A stretch of 64,000 nucleotides of DNA from Hirudinaria manillensis (Eukaryota; Annelida; Clitellata; Hirudinida; Hirudinidae): assembly GCA_034509925.1 (NCBI GenBank), contig CM067527.1, forward strand, positions 6,363,501 through 6,427,500, in the 5' to 3' direction. Below, piece after piece: positions 52,395 to 64,000 of this stretch. Within the stretch, counting starts at the first letter, position 1; every line of letters begins with the position of its first letter. The position numbers and the translations under genes were made by a program. A model generated the notes under the pieces. The model was not told where the DNA came from and did no database searches. It worked only from the letters and a program-made list of their open reading frames with translations.

Positions 52395-53686
52395 CTCAGA
52401 TTAGTCAAGAGACATTAATTGTCAAAATAAAAAAAAAACAGTGTTTGTAGATATGATGATGATGTTGGTGATTGTGACGTGTTCTCACCCTTTTATTTTT
52501 GAGATAAACACCATTATCATGGTCATCGCCGTTGTCATCATCATCATCATCGTCATTATCATCGTCATCATCATCATCATCATCACTATCGACTTCACGT
52601 GGAAGTGTCGGTGCTATTTAGCAGAAATTATGTTGCACTCGCGGAGTTGATCGTGAAATTAAAAATGATTTTCTTTACAATTTCTTCTCTTTTTCAAAAA
52701 AAAAAAAACGAAAAATAACAAAATAATATTAATTTCCTTTCAAGACTCAACAAAGAGAAAGATTTTCAAAGTCGCAGAGTATCGAGAAGCAATGAATTTC
52801 TGATTTCTTTTGAACTTTTTTCGTATTTTATATTTAATTCGATTAATTACCGTGATGGACGAATCAATTCCATTGAGTGTGTTTTTCCACTTCCTTCTCA
52901 TAGAACTCAACGACGATGGTGGTGCTGATTATGATTTCGAAGTTCGTGACGACGACGATGACGGGGTTATTTTTGTTGTTGATGTTCTGGTTATTATTGT
53001 TGTTATTGTCGATGATGACGATAACGATGACAGTGGAAAGTTTCAAGGTCAGTGGAATTTGATTAGATGAATGTCCATCTGTAAGGGACTGTGAGGACTT
53101 CTCTAACCCTAACCCCAGTCACATGACACTTGGGGGAATCGGATCCTGTGATTGGCTGTTTCTAATTGAAGATAATCAGGAGCTTAAAAAACATTTCCCA
53201 AAATGCCTGGAGTACGAACTCTGTGACCTTCATTTCGTCTTTTGGCGATGATGACGACGATGATGATGATGATATGGTGATGAGGAGGATGAAGATGATG
53301 GCAGTGTTGATGATGATTGCCCGTAGAGTTGATTGGACTGCCCTCTCTGGAACCTTCCTGTTCTGGTCTCTTAAGACAACGGAAAGAAACTATTATCCAG
53401 TTCAAATAATAATGCTTAATAAATTAATGTCTTCACGAATAAATTAGAATATTATTACGCAATGTTTCAATATAACTGCAGTGATAATATAATACATTAT
53501 ATTAATATTATTAATATTAATTTCAAGAATAGAAAGGCAATTTAAAGTTCTTCAACATGGATACTAACTTCCTAATGACTAAAAATCCATGACGACGACG
53601 ATGACGAAGATCAATTTATCGAAAAAGAAGTGTTTAAATATGACAGGTTAATAAAGCGTACTACGATTATGATGACGATAGACACT

Positions 53687-55499
53687 CATCCATCCATCCA
53701 TCCATCCATCCATCCATCCATCCATCCATCCATCCATCCATCCATCCATCCATCCATCCATCCATCCATCCATCCATCCATCCATCCATCCATCCATCCA
53801 TCCATCCATCCATCCATCCATCCATCCATCCATCCATCCATCCATCCATCCATCCATCCATCCATCCATCCATCCATCCATCCATCCATCCATCCATCCA
53901 TCCATCCATCCATCCATCCATCCATCCATCCATCCATCCATCCATCCATCCATCCATCCATCCATCCATCCATCCATCCATCCATCCATCCATCCATCCA
54001 TCCATCCATCCATCCATCCATCCATCCATCCATCCATCCATCCATCCATCCATCCATCCATCCATCCATCCATCCATCCATCCATCCATCCATCCATCCA
54101 TCCATCCATCCATCCATCCATCCATCCATCCATCCATCCATCCATCCATCCATCCATCCATCCATCCATCCATCCATCCATCCATCCATCCATCCATCCA
54201 TCCATCCATCCATCCATCCATCCATCCATCCATCCATCCATCCATCCATCCATCCATCCATCCATCCATCCATCCATCCATCCATCCATCCATCCATCCA
54301 TCCATCCATCCATCCATCCATCCATCCATCCATCCATCCATCCATCCATCCATCCATCCATCCATCCATCCATCCATCCATCCATCCATCCATCCATCCA
54401 TCCATCCATCCATCCATCCATCCATCCATCCATCCATCCATCCATCCATCCATCCATCCATCCATCCATCCATCCATCATCCATCCATCCATCCATCCAT
54501 CCATCCATCCATCCATCCATCCATCCATCCATCCATCCATCCATCCATCCATCCATCCATCCATCCATCCATCCATCCATCCATCCATCCATCCATCCAT
54601 CCATCCATCCATCCATCCATCCATCCATCCATCCATCCATCCATCCATCCATCCATCCATCCATCCATCCATCCATCCATCCATCCATCCATCCATCCAT
54701 CCATCCATCCATCCATCCATCCATCCATCCATCCATCCATCCATCCATCCATCCATCCATCCATCCATCCATCCATCCATCCATCCATCCATCCATCCAT
54801 CATCCATCCATCCATCCATCCATCCATCCATCCATCCATCCATCCATCCATCCATCCATCCATCCATCCATCCATCCATCCATCCATCCATCCATCCATC
54901 CATCCATCCATCCATCCATCCATCCATCCATCCATCCATCCATCCATCCATCCATCCATCCATCCATCCATCCATCCATCCATCCATCCATCCATCCATC
55001 CATCCATCCATCCATCCATCCATCCATCCATCCATCCATCCATCCATCCATCCATCCATCCATCCATCCATCCATCCATCCATCCATCCATCCATCCATC
55101 CATCCATCCATCCATCCATCCATCCATCCATCCATCCATCCATCCATCCATCCATCCATCCATCCATCCATCCATCCATCCATCCATCCATCCATCCATC
55201 CATCCATCCATCCATCCATCCATCCATCCATCCATCCATCCATCCATCCATCCATCCATCCATCCATCCATCCATCCATCCATCCATCCATCCATCCATC
55301 CATCCATCCATCCATCCATCCATCCATCCATCCATCCATCCATCCATCCATCCATCCATCCATCCATCCATCCATCCATCCATCCATCCATCCATCCATC
55401 CATCCATCCATCCATCCATCCATCCATCCATCCATCCATCCATCCATCCATCCATCCATCCATCCATCCATCCATCCATCCATCCATCCATCCATCCAT
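53687..55499. repeat. (CCAT)n tetranucleotide array, about 1.8 kb
   Basis: About 453 tandem CCAT units with no substitutions seen. Two units have lost one C (CATCATCC near 54477 and near 54800), shifting the frame and dividing the array into blocks of about 790, 322 and 700 bp. No stop codon occurs in any frame of a pure CCAT repeat, so both strands show long false open frames (Ile-His-Pro-Ser on plus, Met-Asp-Gly-Trp on minus). Confidence 0.99.
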
Positions 55500-55904
55500 A
55501 CATCAGTCCGGATTTCTTCAATTTATTTTGATAAAATGATACCATATCTTAATTACATGATCGCATAATTTATTATTCACAATTAATGTAATTGTAATTA
55601 TTAGCAATTAATCATCGTCATCACCACCATGTTTATCGTCTGTCATTAGCGTTGCTTCTTCGTTCCCTTTTAAAGCTTTTACAATCCCAAGGTTGCTTTA
55701 ATACCTTTTGTTTACATTAAATTAAAAGGTTTTTATTCCCTTTTCCTTAACTTGCCGAGCAACTGTCAAGATGATCATTTTTCTAGCGCAAATTGTCCCG
55801 TAAAACGCCCACGTTCGACAAATAAATCGTAGGAGAGAGTCGCCATTAGCACTCAGCGGAGAAGCGAAGTTTTTTCCGGGAAAAAAACTGATTTCTTCCT
55901 CGTT

Positions 55905-56176
55905 TTAAGGTATTTTTTCCTCATTTTAATATTTTAAAACAACTTGAGGAGGGAATCGGGAGAAATCCAAGACTTTTTTGAAAATTTTAAAAAAATCTTT
56001 TTTTTAAATTTAGTATTTTTATATTTAAAAATAAAAACTTAAGGTATTTTTTACTCATTTTAATATTTTAAAGGAACTTGAGGAGGGAATCGGGAGAAAT
56101 CCAAGACTTCTTGTGAAATTAAAAAAAAATCTTTTTTTTTAAATTTAGTATTTTTATATTTAAAAATAAAAACTTA
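55905..56176. repeat. 134-bp tandem duplication, two copies
   Basis: Copy 1 starts TTAAGGTATTTTTTCCTCAT at 55905 and copy 2 starts TTAAGGTATTTTTTACTCAT at 56039. Both contain CTTGAGGAGGGAATCGGGAG and end in TATTTAAAAATAAAAACTTAA. Divergence is a few percent, so the duplication is fairly recent. Confidence 0.92.
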
Positions 56177-57539
56177 AGCGGGAAATCTAGAGTAACCCGA
56201 GATTTTTTTTAGATTTTTGAAGAATTTGAGGCAAATTTTTAGATTTATTTAGACATTTTCAGTAATTTTGAAGTAGTTGTGACTCAAAACTGATGGCATC
56301 ACAACCGTCGTCGTCTAAGTCGTCTTCCAGGTCATTATATTAATTAAAACAAAAATTGGTAAAATTTGGCAGCCAAAAACTCCAGGAAACATGGTCCTTG
56401 ACAAAAGTCCTTGAATAAAAGACTGTGAGACCTTCCACAAGGTCATCCTAAGCCTTGACCTGTCCAATGAAGAGAGAGTCCGCAAAATTCTTCTTTGCAG
56501 AGAAATTTAAAAAAGTAACCAAAGAAAGGTGGAAGAAACAAATGAGTTGTCCGAGTAAAAGGGGAACCTGGTTGCCTCCCATGCAAAGTCTTAGAATGAA
56601 ATGGACTTGATAATTTTTTACTTTTGATGCCATTTTATTGATTTTTCGATCTGATATTTGGAAGGTCGTGCATAATACGACAGCAACGTCATAATAACAT
56701 CATCATCATCATCATCGTCACCCCCACCACCACCATCATCATCATCATCTCTTATGGCCAGCATTGATGTCATTACTTTGTAAATAAGTTTTATTTAAAA
56801 TTGCCGCCTTCTTTTAAAATTAAAATTGGCTGAATTCACTTGAAATTGTAAAGAAAAACAAATGAAATCAATTCCGAGAAGTCATTCGTCTGACACTTTC
56901 GCGGGAAAACATTTCCAGGATAACTTTATTTTTCCACAATTACTCTTTAAAATTACGTTTTTAGAATAATTTTGATAATTCCTTTTGAAAATTCTTCTCT
57001 TTTTATTTTAATTTATTTATGAATCTATTTATTTTGATAAAATTTTTGGTGACAAAAACAAGATGAACGTAACCGTTAGATTATTTTAATTAAATTACTT
57101 TGAATTATTCATGGAGCACTTTTGCCGAACATCGGGTCACCAAAATCCATTGACTTCAAAAATCACCTCTGGACGGACGGACGGATGGATGGACGGATAG
57201 TCGTTCGGATGGATTGGATAAACACTTGACCCAAGAGTGGTTCTCTTCCACCCATCTCCCTATCTTAACCCCCCCCCCGCATCGGGCCGTAAAGAAATTA
57301 AACACCGCCGCTCTAAAATGGCTTCATTAAAGTGAGTCTTTTTATTTTAGAAAAAAATAAGGGCATAAAAATAGTGCAGAACGAACTCCTTTTACGATAG
57401 CAGCTCAAAATGCTTCCCAAAGTGCTTAAAGGGGTAATAAAGGGGTAAGAGTTATTGTGACCCGTGAGACCCCCAAACGTAGTCATTCTACGTGTCATGG
57501 GGTCCTTCGACACCTCCTTCATTAACCTTACTTATTTAT

Positions 57540-57573
<34 letters not shown>

Positions 57574-58098
57574 GTTTGCCTATGTGATGATGATGACGAT
57601 GGCGATGGTAAATAATAAAATATCATTCAATTATTTAAAGATTTATTACTTTTAATTAATTGGTTTGTGATTTCTAACCGCTGCCGAAATTACTGAAAAA
57701 TAGTTGTAATGATAATAATCATTAAAATTATTAGTATAAAATTAATATTTTATTATATAAAATTATTATTAATATTGTTTCTGTTATTACTAATTACAAA
57801 TGGCTCTTGTGAACGATAAATTGCATCATTAAGAGTAATATTAACAACAGGCCGATGTCGATGTGGGTCCTTCATTTTCGGGTTATTCTATTCAATCACG
57901 ACATAACACAATATAAAGTATGTGATGATGATAGTGATAATATCATTATGCAATAGAAAATAGTATACACAAATAATAATAAAATATCCATAACACATAA
58001 ATTAGATAAAAATTATTCGTATAATTTATTAGAACCCTTAAATTCCGGCAAAATTACTTGAAATCATAATCGGAGATTCTCTGAAGTCATTTCTTTCT

Positions 58099-58196
58099 CT
58101 GAGGTCATCCATTCACCTGAGGTCAATCATTCACCTGAGGTCAATCATTCACCCGAGGTCAATCATTCACCCGAGGTCATCCATTCACCTGAGCTC
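58099..58196. repeat. 18-bp tandem repeat containing AGGTCA
   Basis: The unit GAGGTCAATCATTCACCT repeats about five times with T/C and A/C variants. Every copy contains AGGTCA, the consensus nuclear-receptor half-site, at a fixed 18-bp spacing. Confidence 0.88.
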
Positions 58197-58953
58197 ATAT
58201 ATTCCGAGGTGATCGACGCCATGTTTTTTAATCTTGATACAATTTCACTTTTGGGGACTTTAAACTTTTGATTAAAGAAATATTTTTTTCTTCAATTTTT
58301 CGATGCAACAAATTAGTTTTTATTAACAGGAAATCAAAACACGATTTAAAAAAAATTACAAACTCAAACTTGAAGGAGACACGAGAGACATTTCAGAATT
58401 TTCAATGTATTTTCTACCGGAAAAAATAAATAAAAATAAATGAAAAGGCTAGCTTCAAATCAAGTGAAAGTAATTTACAATTTTTATTATTTAGTGATTA
58501 ATAACTTATTAATAATAAATGTCCGTATGAGGCATCCATCCATAAATATAAATATATATTTAATTTAAAATTGCATTTTATTTTACAATTTATAATTTCG
58601 AATTCATATTATGGCACTATAGGAAATAGACTATAAAATCTTCATCGGAATAGCTACCTAAAGGTAGCGGCTTGGACGTTATAATTATATTCAATGACGA
58701 GCGAAAATAGGAAAGCAATGCAGGCGTGGGCGATAATGGGATCTCGTTGAAAAATTACTCGTTCACCATTAGGAGTTTTTTAAGGGTTTTTGTCCTTTGT
58801 TGAAAATTGTCGACTGTTTTTGGATAAAGAAGACAAAATTGTTGGGCTGCGATTTTAACATGATTGCCGTATTTTACGAAATTAACACGAAGACAGCTGC
58901 AACATGAACTTTGTTTTACAATTCGTGCAATAAAGATCATACAAAACACGCAC

Positions 58954-59015
58954 AACAAGATACAACGGAACATACAACAAGATACAACGGAACATACAAC
59001 AAGATACAACAGGAC
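58954..59015. repeat. 22-bp tandem repeat, about three copies
   Basis: The unit AACAAGATACAACGGAACAT with a two-base spacer repeats almost perfectly, the last copy reading AACAGGACAT. Confidence 0.85.
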
Positions 59016-59500
59016 ATGCAATTTCTGTTTGATTGCAAATATTTAAACAATGAACTTTTAATGATCTATCGACTCCTATAAAGTTAGATACTTTTTTTAA
59101 ATTTGTTTATTAATGAAAAAAATGCTAGAGGTATCCAATGTCACTTAAGGGATGAACTAATGGAAAATTTAAATCTACACAATTTAAATTAATGATAATT
59201 AATTAAGAAATAAGCTGAATTAAATTTATGTCAATTTAAAATAATCCATTTGAGTGTTCTCTTGGTTGACGACTCATGCGGAATCTTAAAAATCTATTAT
59301 ATTTTAATTTAAAAATAATATATTATATGGGCGGATGTAATCTAAATATAATTATATATTTATGCATTTATTTATTTGACTAATAAATCAGTCATACCAC
59401 ATCGAACTGATGACGTTCCATCATGGAATTTGTCACCATGGACACCAAAATAATTTTAAGTCCAGTGCACTAAATCCTCTTGTGAGAATAAATCAGGAAC

Positions 59501-59890
59501 CAAGATGGACGGACGGACGGATGGACGGATGTATGGACGGATGGATGGATCGATGGATGGATGGATGGATGGATGGATGGATGGATGGATGGATGGATGG
59601 ATGGATGGATGGATGGATGGATGGATGGATGGATGGATGGATGGATGGATGGATGGATGGATGGATGGATGGATGGATGGATGGATGGATGGATGGATGG
59701 ATGGAAGGATGGATGGATGGATGGATGGATGGATGGATGGATGGATGGATGGATGGATGGATGGATGGATGGATGGATGGATGGATGGATGGATGGATGG
59801 ATGGATGGATGGATGGATGGATGGATGGATGGATGGATGGATGGATGGATGGATGGATGGATGGATGGATGGATGGATGGATGGATGGAC
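59501..59890. repeat. (GGAT)n tetranucleotide array, about 390 bp
   Basis: The left 50 bp mix GGAC, GGAT and CGAT; from about 59553 it is pure GGAT except one GGAA unit near 59703. It is the reverse complement class of the 1.8-kb CCAT array 4 kb away and yields spurious Met-Asp-Gly-Trp frames on the plus strand. Confidence 0.98.
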
Positions 59891-61386
59891 GTGTCAGTTG
59901 ATCGCCTAATTTTCTTACAGCATCGCTATGATTTACATTCCTTACACAAATTTCTCTCCCTTACATTCCTCACAAATTTATGTAAATATTCATATTTTAG
60001 ATAATAAATATGCAATAATGATACATAAAGGAAAATCATAAATCTTTGTCAAAACACTTGAAAAATAGAAAATTTTATTTAAACCTGATTATATTTCAAT
60101 AGCTAATTATTTTACATCGATACAACTGCACGGAGAAGTATTTTAATCTAAAATATCTTGGGAATCAAACCCGCTGAGATATTGAAAAATAACTCAAAAA
60201 AATCAAATTTATTAAAACATAAAATCAAATTTAATATAGAAATTTCCGACTGGGAAATAAAGTTGAAGTGCAACTGAAATTGATAAAAAGCATCGTTTCC
60301 ATCCTTCGAATTAAAAAAATAATATTTAATCTCGCTAATAAAATACTTAAAATTGCTTCCGTGAAAAAGTTTCATATCCTTTGTTGAATTCATTAAAGAC
60401 GTTTTTTGTGTGAAAATCAAACTTTGAATAAAACGAAGTTAATTATTAAATGCATTTAAGAAAATTAAGTCTTAAAAATGTCTGCATTCTACTTCGTATA
60501 AAAAAATATCATCAACCATCACCGTCTTGGATTTTTCCAGAATTGTGCAGACGTTTTTGTGAACAGCTTTAAGTAGAATAATTCAAATAAAACTTTAAAT
60601 TACTTTTAATTTGATATAAATGTAGTCCTCGTAAGAACTACAGGGTACATTAGAACGAAACTATATACAACCTCTTCAAACTTCTAGGCACTTACTTAAA
60701 CTAAATACTTAAACTATAAACAACTATAAAACTATGAACTATAAACATTCTTCATAATTCAGTTAATGCGTTGAATGGATAAATAATGGTATAATAAATA
60801 ATAATAATAATAATAAAAATAATAAAAAAGCGCGATCTTCTATTGGTTAGTTTGTGGATCCCTGATTATCACAATAGTACTATTTACTATGCGGGCATAA
60901 AGAATTGTGTTGAATTGAAAAAATAAAGGGATATTAAAATAATTCAAAAAGGAATAATTGAAAATATTTGAGGGGAACCGATGTAATCGATGTTTGTATT
61001 TGCTGTGACGATTGGACTTTGCTGAGCAAAAATAAATAAATAAATTATATTCAGAAGAAAGAATTTTACATTATACGTAACATCCAAAAATCACAACAAA
61101 TTCAACTTATGATATTGATGCATACTGATGTATAAATTATAAAATTATAATGAATGAAATAAATTAAAAATCTCTTAATTAAACATATAAACAACATACA
61201 ACATACTAATACAACTCGAAAATCAAATGAGTCAAATTTCAAAATTCAAAATAAATATTTCTCTATTGAAATTTAAGCTACTTTGGGAAAGTATTGATTA
61301 CTATGTTGTTCCATATTGGTCCACCATTGATTTCCAGCTTTTATAAATAACTGGTCGAGTTCTCATTTCGAGTTCAACATCGCAAT
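59891..61386. other. Intergenic and 5' flank of the secreted-peptide gene
   Basis: AT-rich DNA with an AAT tract near 60800. No coding frame was recognised. The last 60 bases hold the core promoter of the gene at 61387. Confidence 0.5.
61342..61349 (+). promoter_or_regulatory. TATA box of the small secreted-peptide gene
   Basis: TATAAATA lies 45 bp before the ATG at 61387. Transcription would be expected to start about 25-30 bp downstream, near 61370-61376 (CGAGTTCAAC), leaving a very short 5' leader. A clear TATA box next to a short leader is typical of strongly expressed tissue-specific animal genes. Confidence 0.65.
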
Positions 61387-61659
61387 ATGAGACCGTCCGT
61401 ACAGTTTCTTCTCATCCTTTTATTCGCAGTTTCTTACGCCTACCAACGTCGTAATTTGTCATTTTGGCAGAAATTTACAGATTTCATTGCTAGAGTTTTT
61501 ACAATGTTTTACAACACTAGGGATGCAAGAGATGTTGGTAATAGTTACGATGCGAATGCAGCAGTGAAATCATTTCCTGTAATGAAAAAGTTCACGAGTT
61601 CTGATTCTGGCAATTCCAACAACTTTGGTAAATCTAGATTTACAATGGTTGCTTGTTAA
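61387..61659 (+). CDS. Small secreted protein of unknown family, 90 aa, single exon
   Basis: The open frame starts at the first ATG after a TATA box and ends TAA at 61657-61659. Residues 1-18 are a textbook signal peptide (MRPSVQFLLILLFAVSYA, likely cut before YQRR). The mature part of about 72 residues begins with a dibasic RR, has an aromatic-rich amphipathic stretch (FWQKFTDFIARVFTMFY, about 26-42), then a Ser/Asn/Asp-rich linker, and ends FTMVAC with one cysteine. It is basic overall near both ends. I recognise no homologous family. A gland secretion, precursor peptide or membrane-active peptide are all possible; the single cysteine argues against a cysteine-knot toxin or defensin. No intron is needed. 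Confidence 0.7.
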   Translation: MRPSVQFLLILLFAVSYAYQRRNLSFWQKFTDFIARVFTMFYNTRDARDVGNSYDANAAVKSFPVMKKFTSSDSGNSNNFGKSRFTMVAC

Positions 61660-64000
61660 AATATAATTCATAATTTCCTAATTAATTATTCTTGAATAAT
61701 ATTTGTTAAGTTATTCCAAAATTCTCTACATTTACTCATTATGAATGGCTTTTATTAGGTTTCTTTCTCATTATTTTTCTATTAGAAATATCAGTCTTTG
61801 AAACATTTTGAGTTTTAAAATGAAATCCATTAAAAATTCAATTAATGTTTTTTTCTTAAATGGAGCCTTAAATTCTCAGGTTGACAGCGTGACATGACAT
61901 CATGGTTTTGGCTAACAAAGATTCCAGTTTCTTAAAATTAAATTTGTCCTCGTTAATTTTGTTTCGTACGAGTTTAAATTATATACAACTCTGCTTAACA
62001 AATCAACAAATGCTTCAATAATTGAAAATAAATTTTAAATAGATGAAAGTTCTTAAACTAGTCGAAAGTGGACAATCAAATCAATTTAATTATAAATACA
62101 CTCAATGGTATCCAATGATAGTTTTCACTGATGTAGTCTTCCGAGGTGACCTCGTCATATGCCGCAATCATTTTATAGCACAATCGTCAAATAAATAAAA
62201 ATTCAAATCATGCGTTTCAATAAAATATACTGAAATAAAATTAAATCCTCAAGTTCATTTATAGGTCAAAGGTTGCGCTTATTTTAGTTTATGGATTTTC
62301 TATGCGAATTAAGTATTTGTTAAAATAGTTGATTTCGTAGTATTTCTTATATAATAAGTTCCTTATATTCCTGTATAGGCAGATGCCACGTGGATTACGA
62401 TAACATGGAGTACATATATAATTATTAAATTAAAAATAATTATAATAATAATATTATAATAATTATTAGAAAATAATAATTATAATAATGTAGGATATAT
62501 CTTCGTTACTTTGGTACATTGTAATCGCTGTTTAGGTTTATTTGTTTTATATTTCCAACTGTTTTTCTTTCTAAATCAACAAAATCAAATATTTTCTATT
62601 TTTATATTTTTAACCGTTTCAATTTTCATTTAAATAAAGATTAATGGACCAAAAATAAGTTTCGCTCTTCGTTTCTATTTCCGAAATTTATTGTGGAATC
62701 CATTGAAGTCAATGAACCTTGAAAGACACGTTTCAGCAATGAAAGCGAAGTTCCCGCTGAGTTGCCAAATTACAGGAAAGGGGTGGATGGATCGACGGAC
62801 TAATGGACGGACGGATGGATGGACGGATGGATGGATGGACGGACGGACGGATGGACAGATGGATGGATGGACAGATGGATGGATGGGTGATGGATGGATA
62901 GATGAACGGATATACGGACGGATGGCGCTGTTGCGTGTCTAATAGTGCGGGTCAGCAATTCGCCAATTGTAAAAGGAAACGTGGTCGAATGTTTTCCAAC
63001 ACAAACGATGTACAAAAACGTCTCTCGAAGCGAATTGATTCACCAATCATTTCCAATCATCATCATTGAGCATCAACATTTCCAGATCAGAATAATCTCT
63101 TATTATCTGAAATTCATATATTTTAATACAAGGGTAAATACGTTAATTTATAAATAAAATATTAAAGATATGACAAATTTAAATCTATTTATGTTCAACT
63201 TATGTCTTGAAGTGTTGAAAAATATTTATGACATAATAAATACTTATTGAAAATTAATGACAAATAATTTTGTAAATTTTAAAATTAAATCCAAAACAAG
63301 TTAAATATTGAATGCGTAGAAACCGACAATTGTTAAAAACGTTAAAAGCGATAGCTTGAATCTTGAATATTCAAGAAATCAACCATGCGTAGATGAACGT
63401 TTTCAACGAATCAATGAATCAATCGATCAATCAATCAATCATCCATCCATCGTTAAATACATTTAACTATTTGATCATGCACATATCCCTCAATTCACCC
63501 GTCCATTACGTAATTTGTAGAACCATTCACGCTTCGATCCTTTTGTTCAATCAGTGATTCAATCAGGTAAGGCGAACGTTTCACAATCAACCCACCTCAA
63601 CTTTCAATCAATTCAATCCAATCCAAATCATCAAACGTTGAAAATTCAAATGTAAAAAAAATATAAATTAGAAGGTCATAAAAATCATTTAAAAACGACA
63701 TCTGCGAAGGTTCGTGCATGAATAACAGACACCACTACAGGTGCTTCATTAATCTCCTCCACCTCATCATCGACTCAATGATCCACGAGAATCTATGAAG
63801 TGGAAAATGTACTTCATTTCAATCCTTCAATTTTTGTTTCAATTCTTCAATCATTCAATCGATCGAATCAATGTCTTACCAATTAAGAGGATGCCATTCA
63901 TAACAAACAACCAGATCAGTAATTCTACCGCTAATATTTCAAGCTATTAGAATAAGTAATTTAATGAATGAATAAATTTGGAAATCATCATCATCATCGT
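61660..64000. other. Intergenic, no gene recognised
   Basis: AT-rich DNA with an imperfect GGAT/GGAC tract (62783-62910), an AATC run near 63407-63440, and CAATTCAATC-like repeats near 63600-63860. The window ends in CATCATCATCATCGT. Confidence 0.5.
62783..62910. repeat. Degenerate GGAT/GGAC/AGAT tract
   Basis: About 128 bp of mixed GGAT, GGAC, CGAC and AGAT units in the same orientation as the array at 59.5 kb but much more diverged, consistent with an old decaying array. Confidence 0.93.

Larger units (their letters stand above)
55500..59500. other. Intergenic, several small tandem duplications
   Basis: No gene recognised. The interval includes a 134-bp tandem duplication, an 18-bp AGGTCA-containing repeat, a 22-bp repeat, a (TA)n run near 57548-57572, a CAT run near 56698-56750 and a short GGAC/GGAT tract near 57172-57200. 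Confidence 0.5.

Noticed and set aside
53630..55545. Open frames of 230-633 codons reading Ile-His-Pro-Ser or Met-Asp-Gly-Trp
   Set aside because: They are produced by the CCAT array, which has no stop in any frame on either strand. There is no independent coding signal.
59410..60004. Met-Asp-Gly-Trp open frames on the plus strand
   Set aside because: Same artefact from the GGAT array; the flanking unique codons are too short to support a gene.

Overview
The window is nuclear DNA from an animal. It has introns with GT/AG boundaries, an AT-rich background, very many simple repeats, and animal gene families. A lophotrochozoan, plausibly an annelid such as a leech, fits best. The reasons are the two-domain YGN/PGW-type glycosyltransferase, a somatomedin-B 7TM receptor, vertebrate-type TTAGGG interstitial repeats and the extreme microsatellite load. 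The species is an inference; the metazoan origin is secure.

Layout. On the minus strand: the end-clipped UBC exon of a UBE2Z-like ubiquitin-conjugating enzyme (1-220); a secreted PAN/apple plus C-type lectin gene (1394-2611, 3 exons); a methuselah/secretin-type GPCR with a somatomedin B ectodomain (6312-9981, 2 exons); a repeat-saturated gene-poor stretch (10-20.9 kb) with one pogo/Tigger-like MITE; an ORP3/6/7-type oxysterol-binding-protein gene (20950-29749, 23 coding exons found, 5' end missing); a small unrecognised gene (34456-34934); an EEF1AKMT4-like lysine methyltransferase (36281-37704, 3 exons); and a C2H2 zinc-finger gene (39011-42244, 6 exons). On the plus strand: a two-domain type II membrane glycosyltransferase (45204-47813, 2 exons) and a tiny single-exon secreted peptide gene with a TATA box (61387-61659). 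The distal third (48-64 kb) is mostly intergenic. It holds a 1.8-kb CCAT array, a 350-bp GGAT array, a duplicated TTAGGG block and several tandem duplications.

Exon models were built by reading splice sites and checking that codon phase is conserved across every junction. All multi-exon models listed keep frame throughout. The genes do not form an obvious shared pathway: they cover ubiquitination, extracellular recognition, signalling, lipid transfer at ER contact sites, translation-factor methylation, transcription and Golgi glycosylation. The most distinctive items are the novel secreted peptide gene, the glycosyltransferase whose C-terminal domain lacks an expected acidic motif, and the large tetranucleotide arrays, which are open in every frame and would be mis-annotated as proteins.
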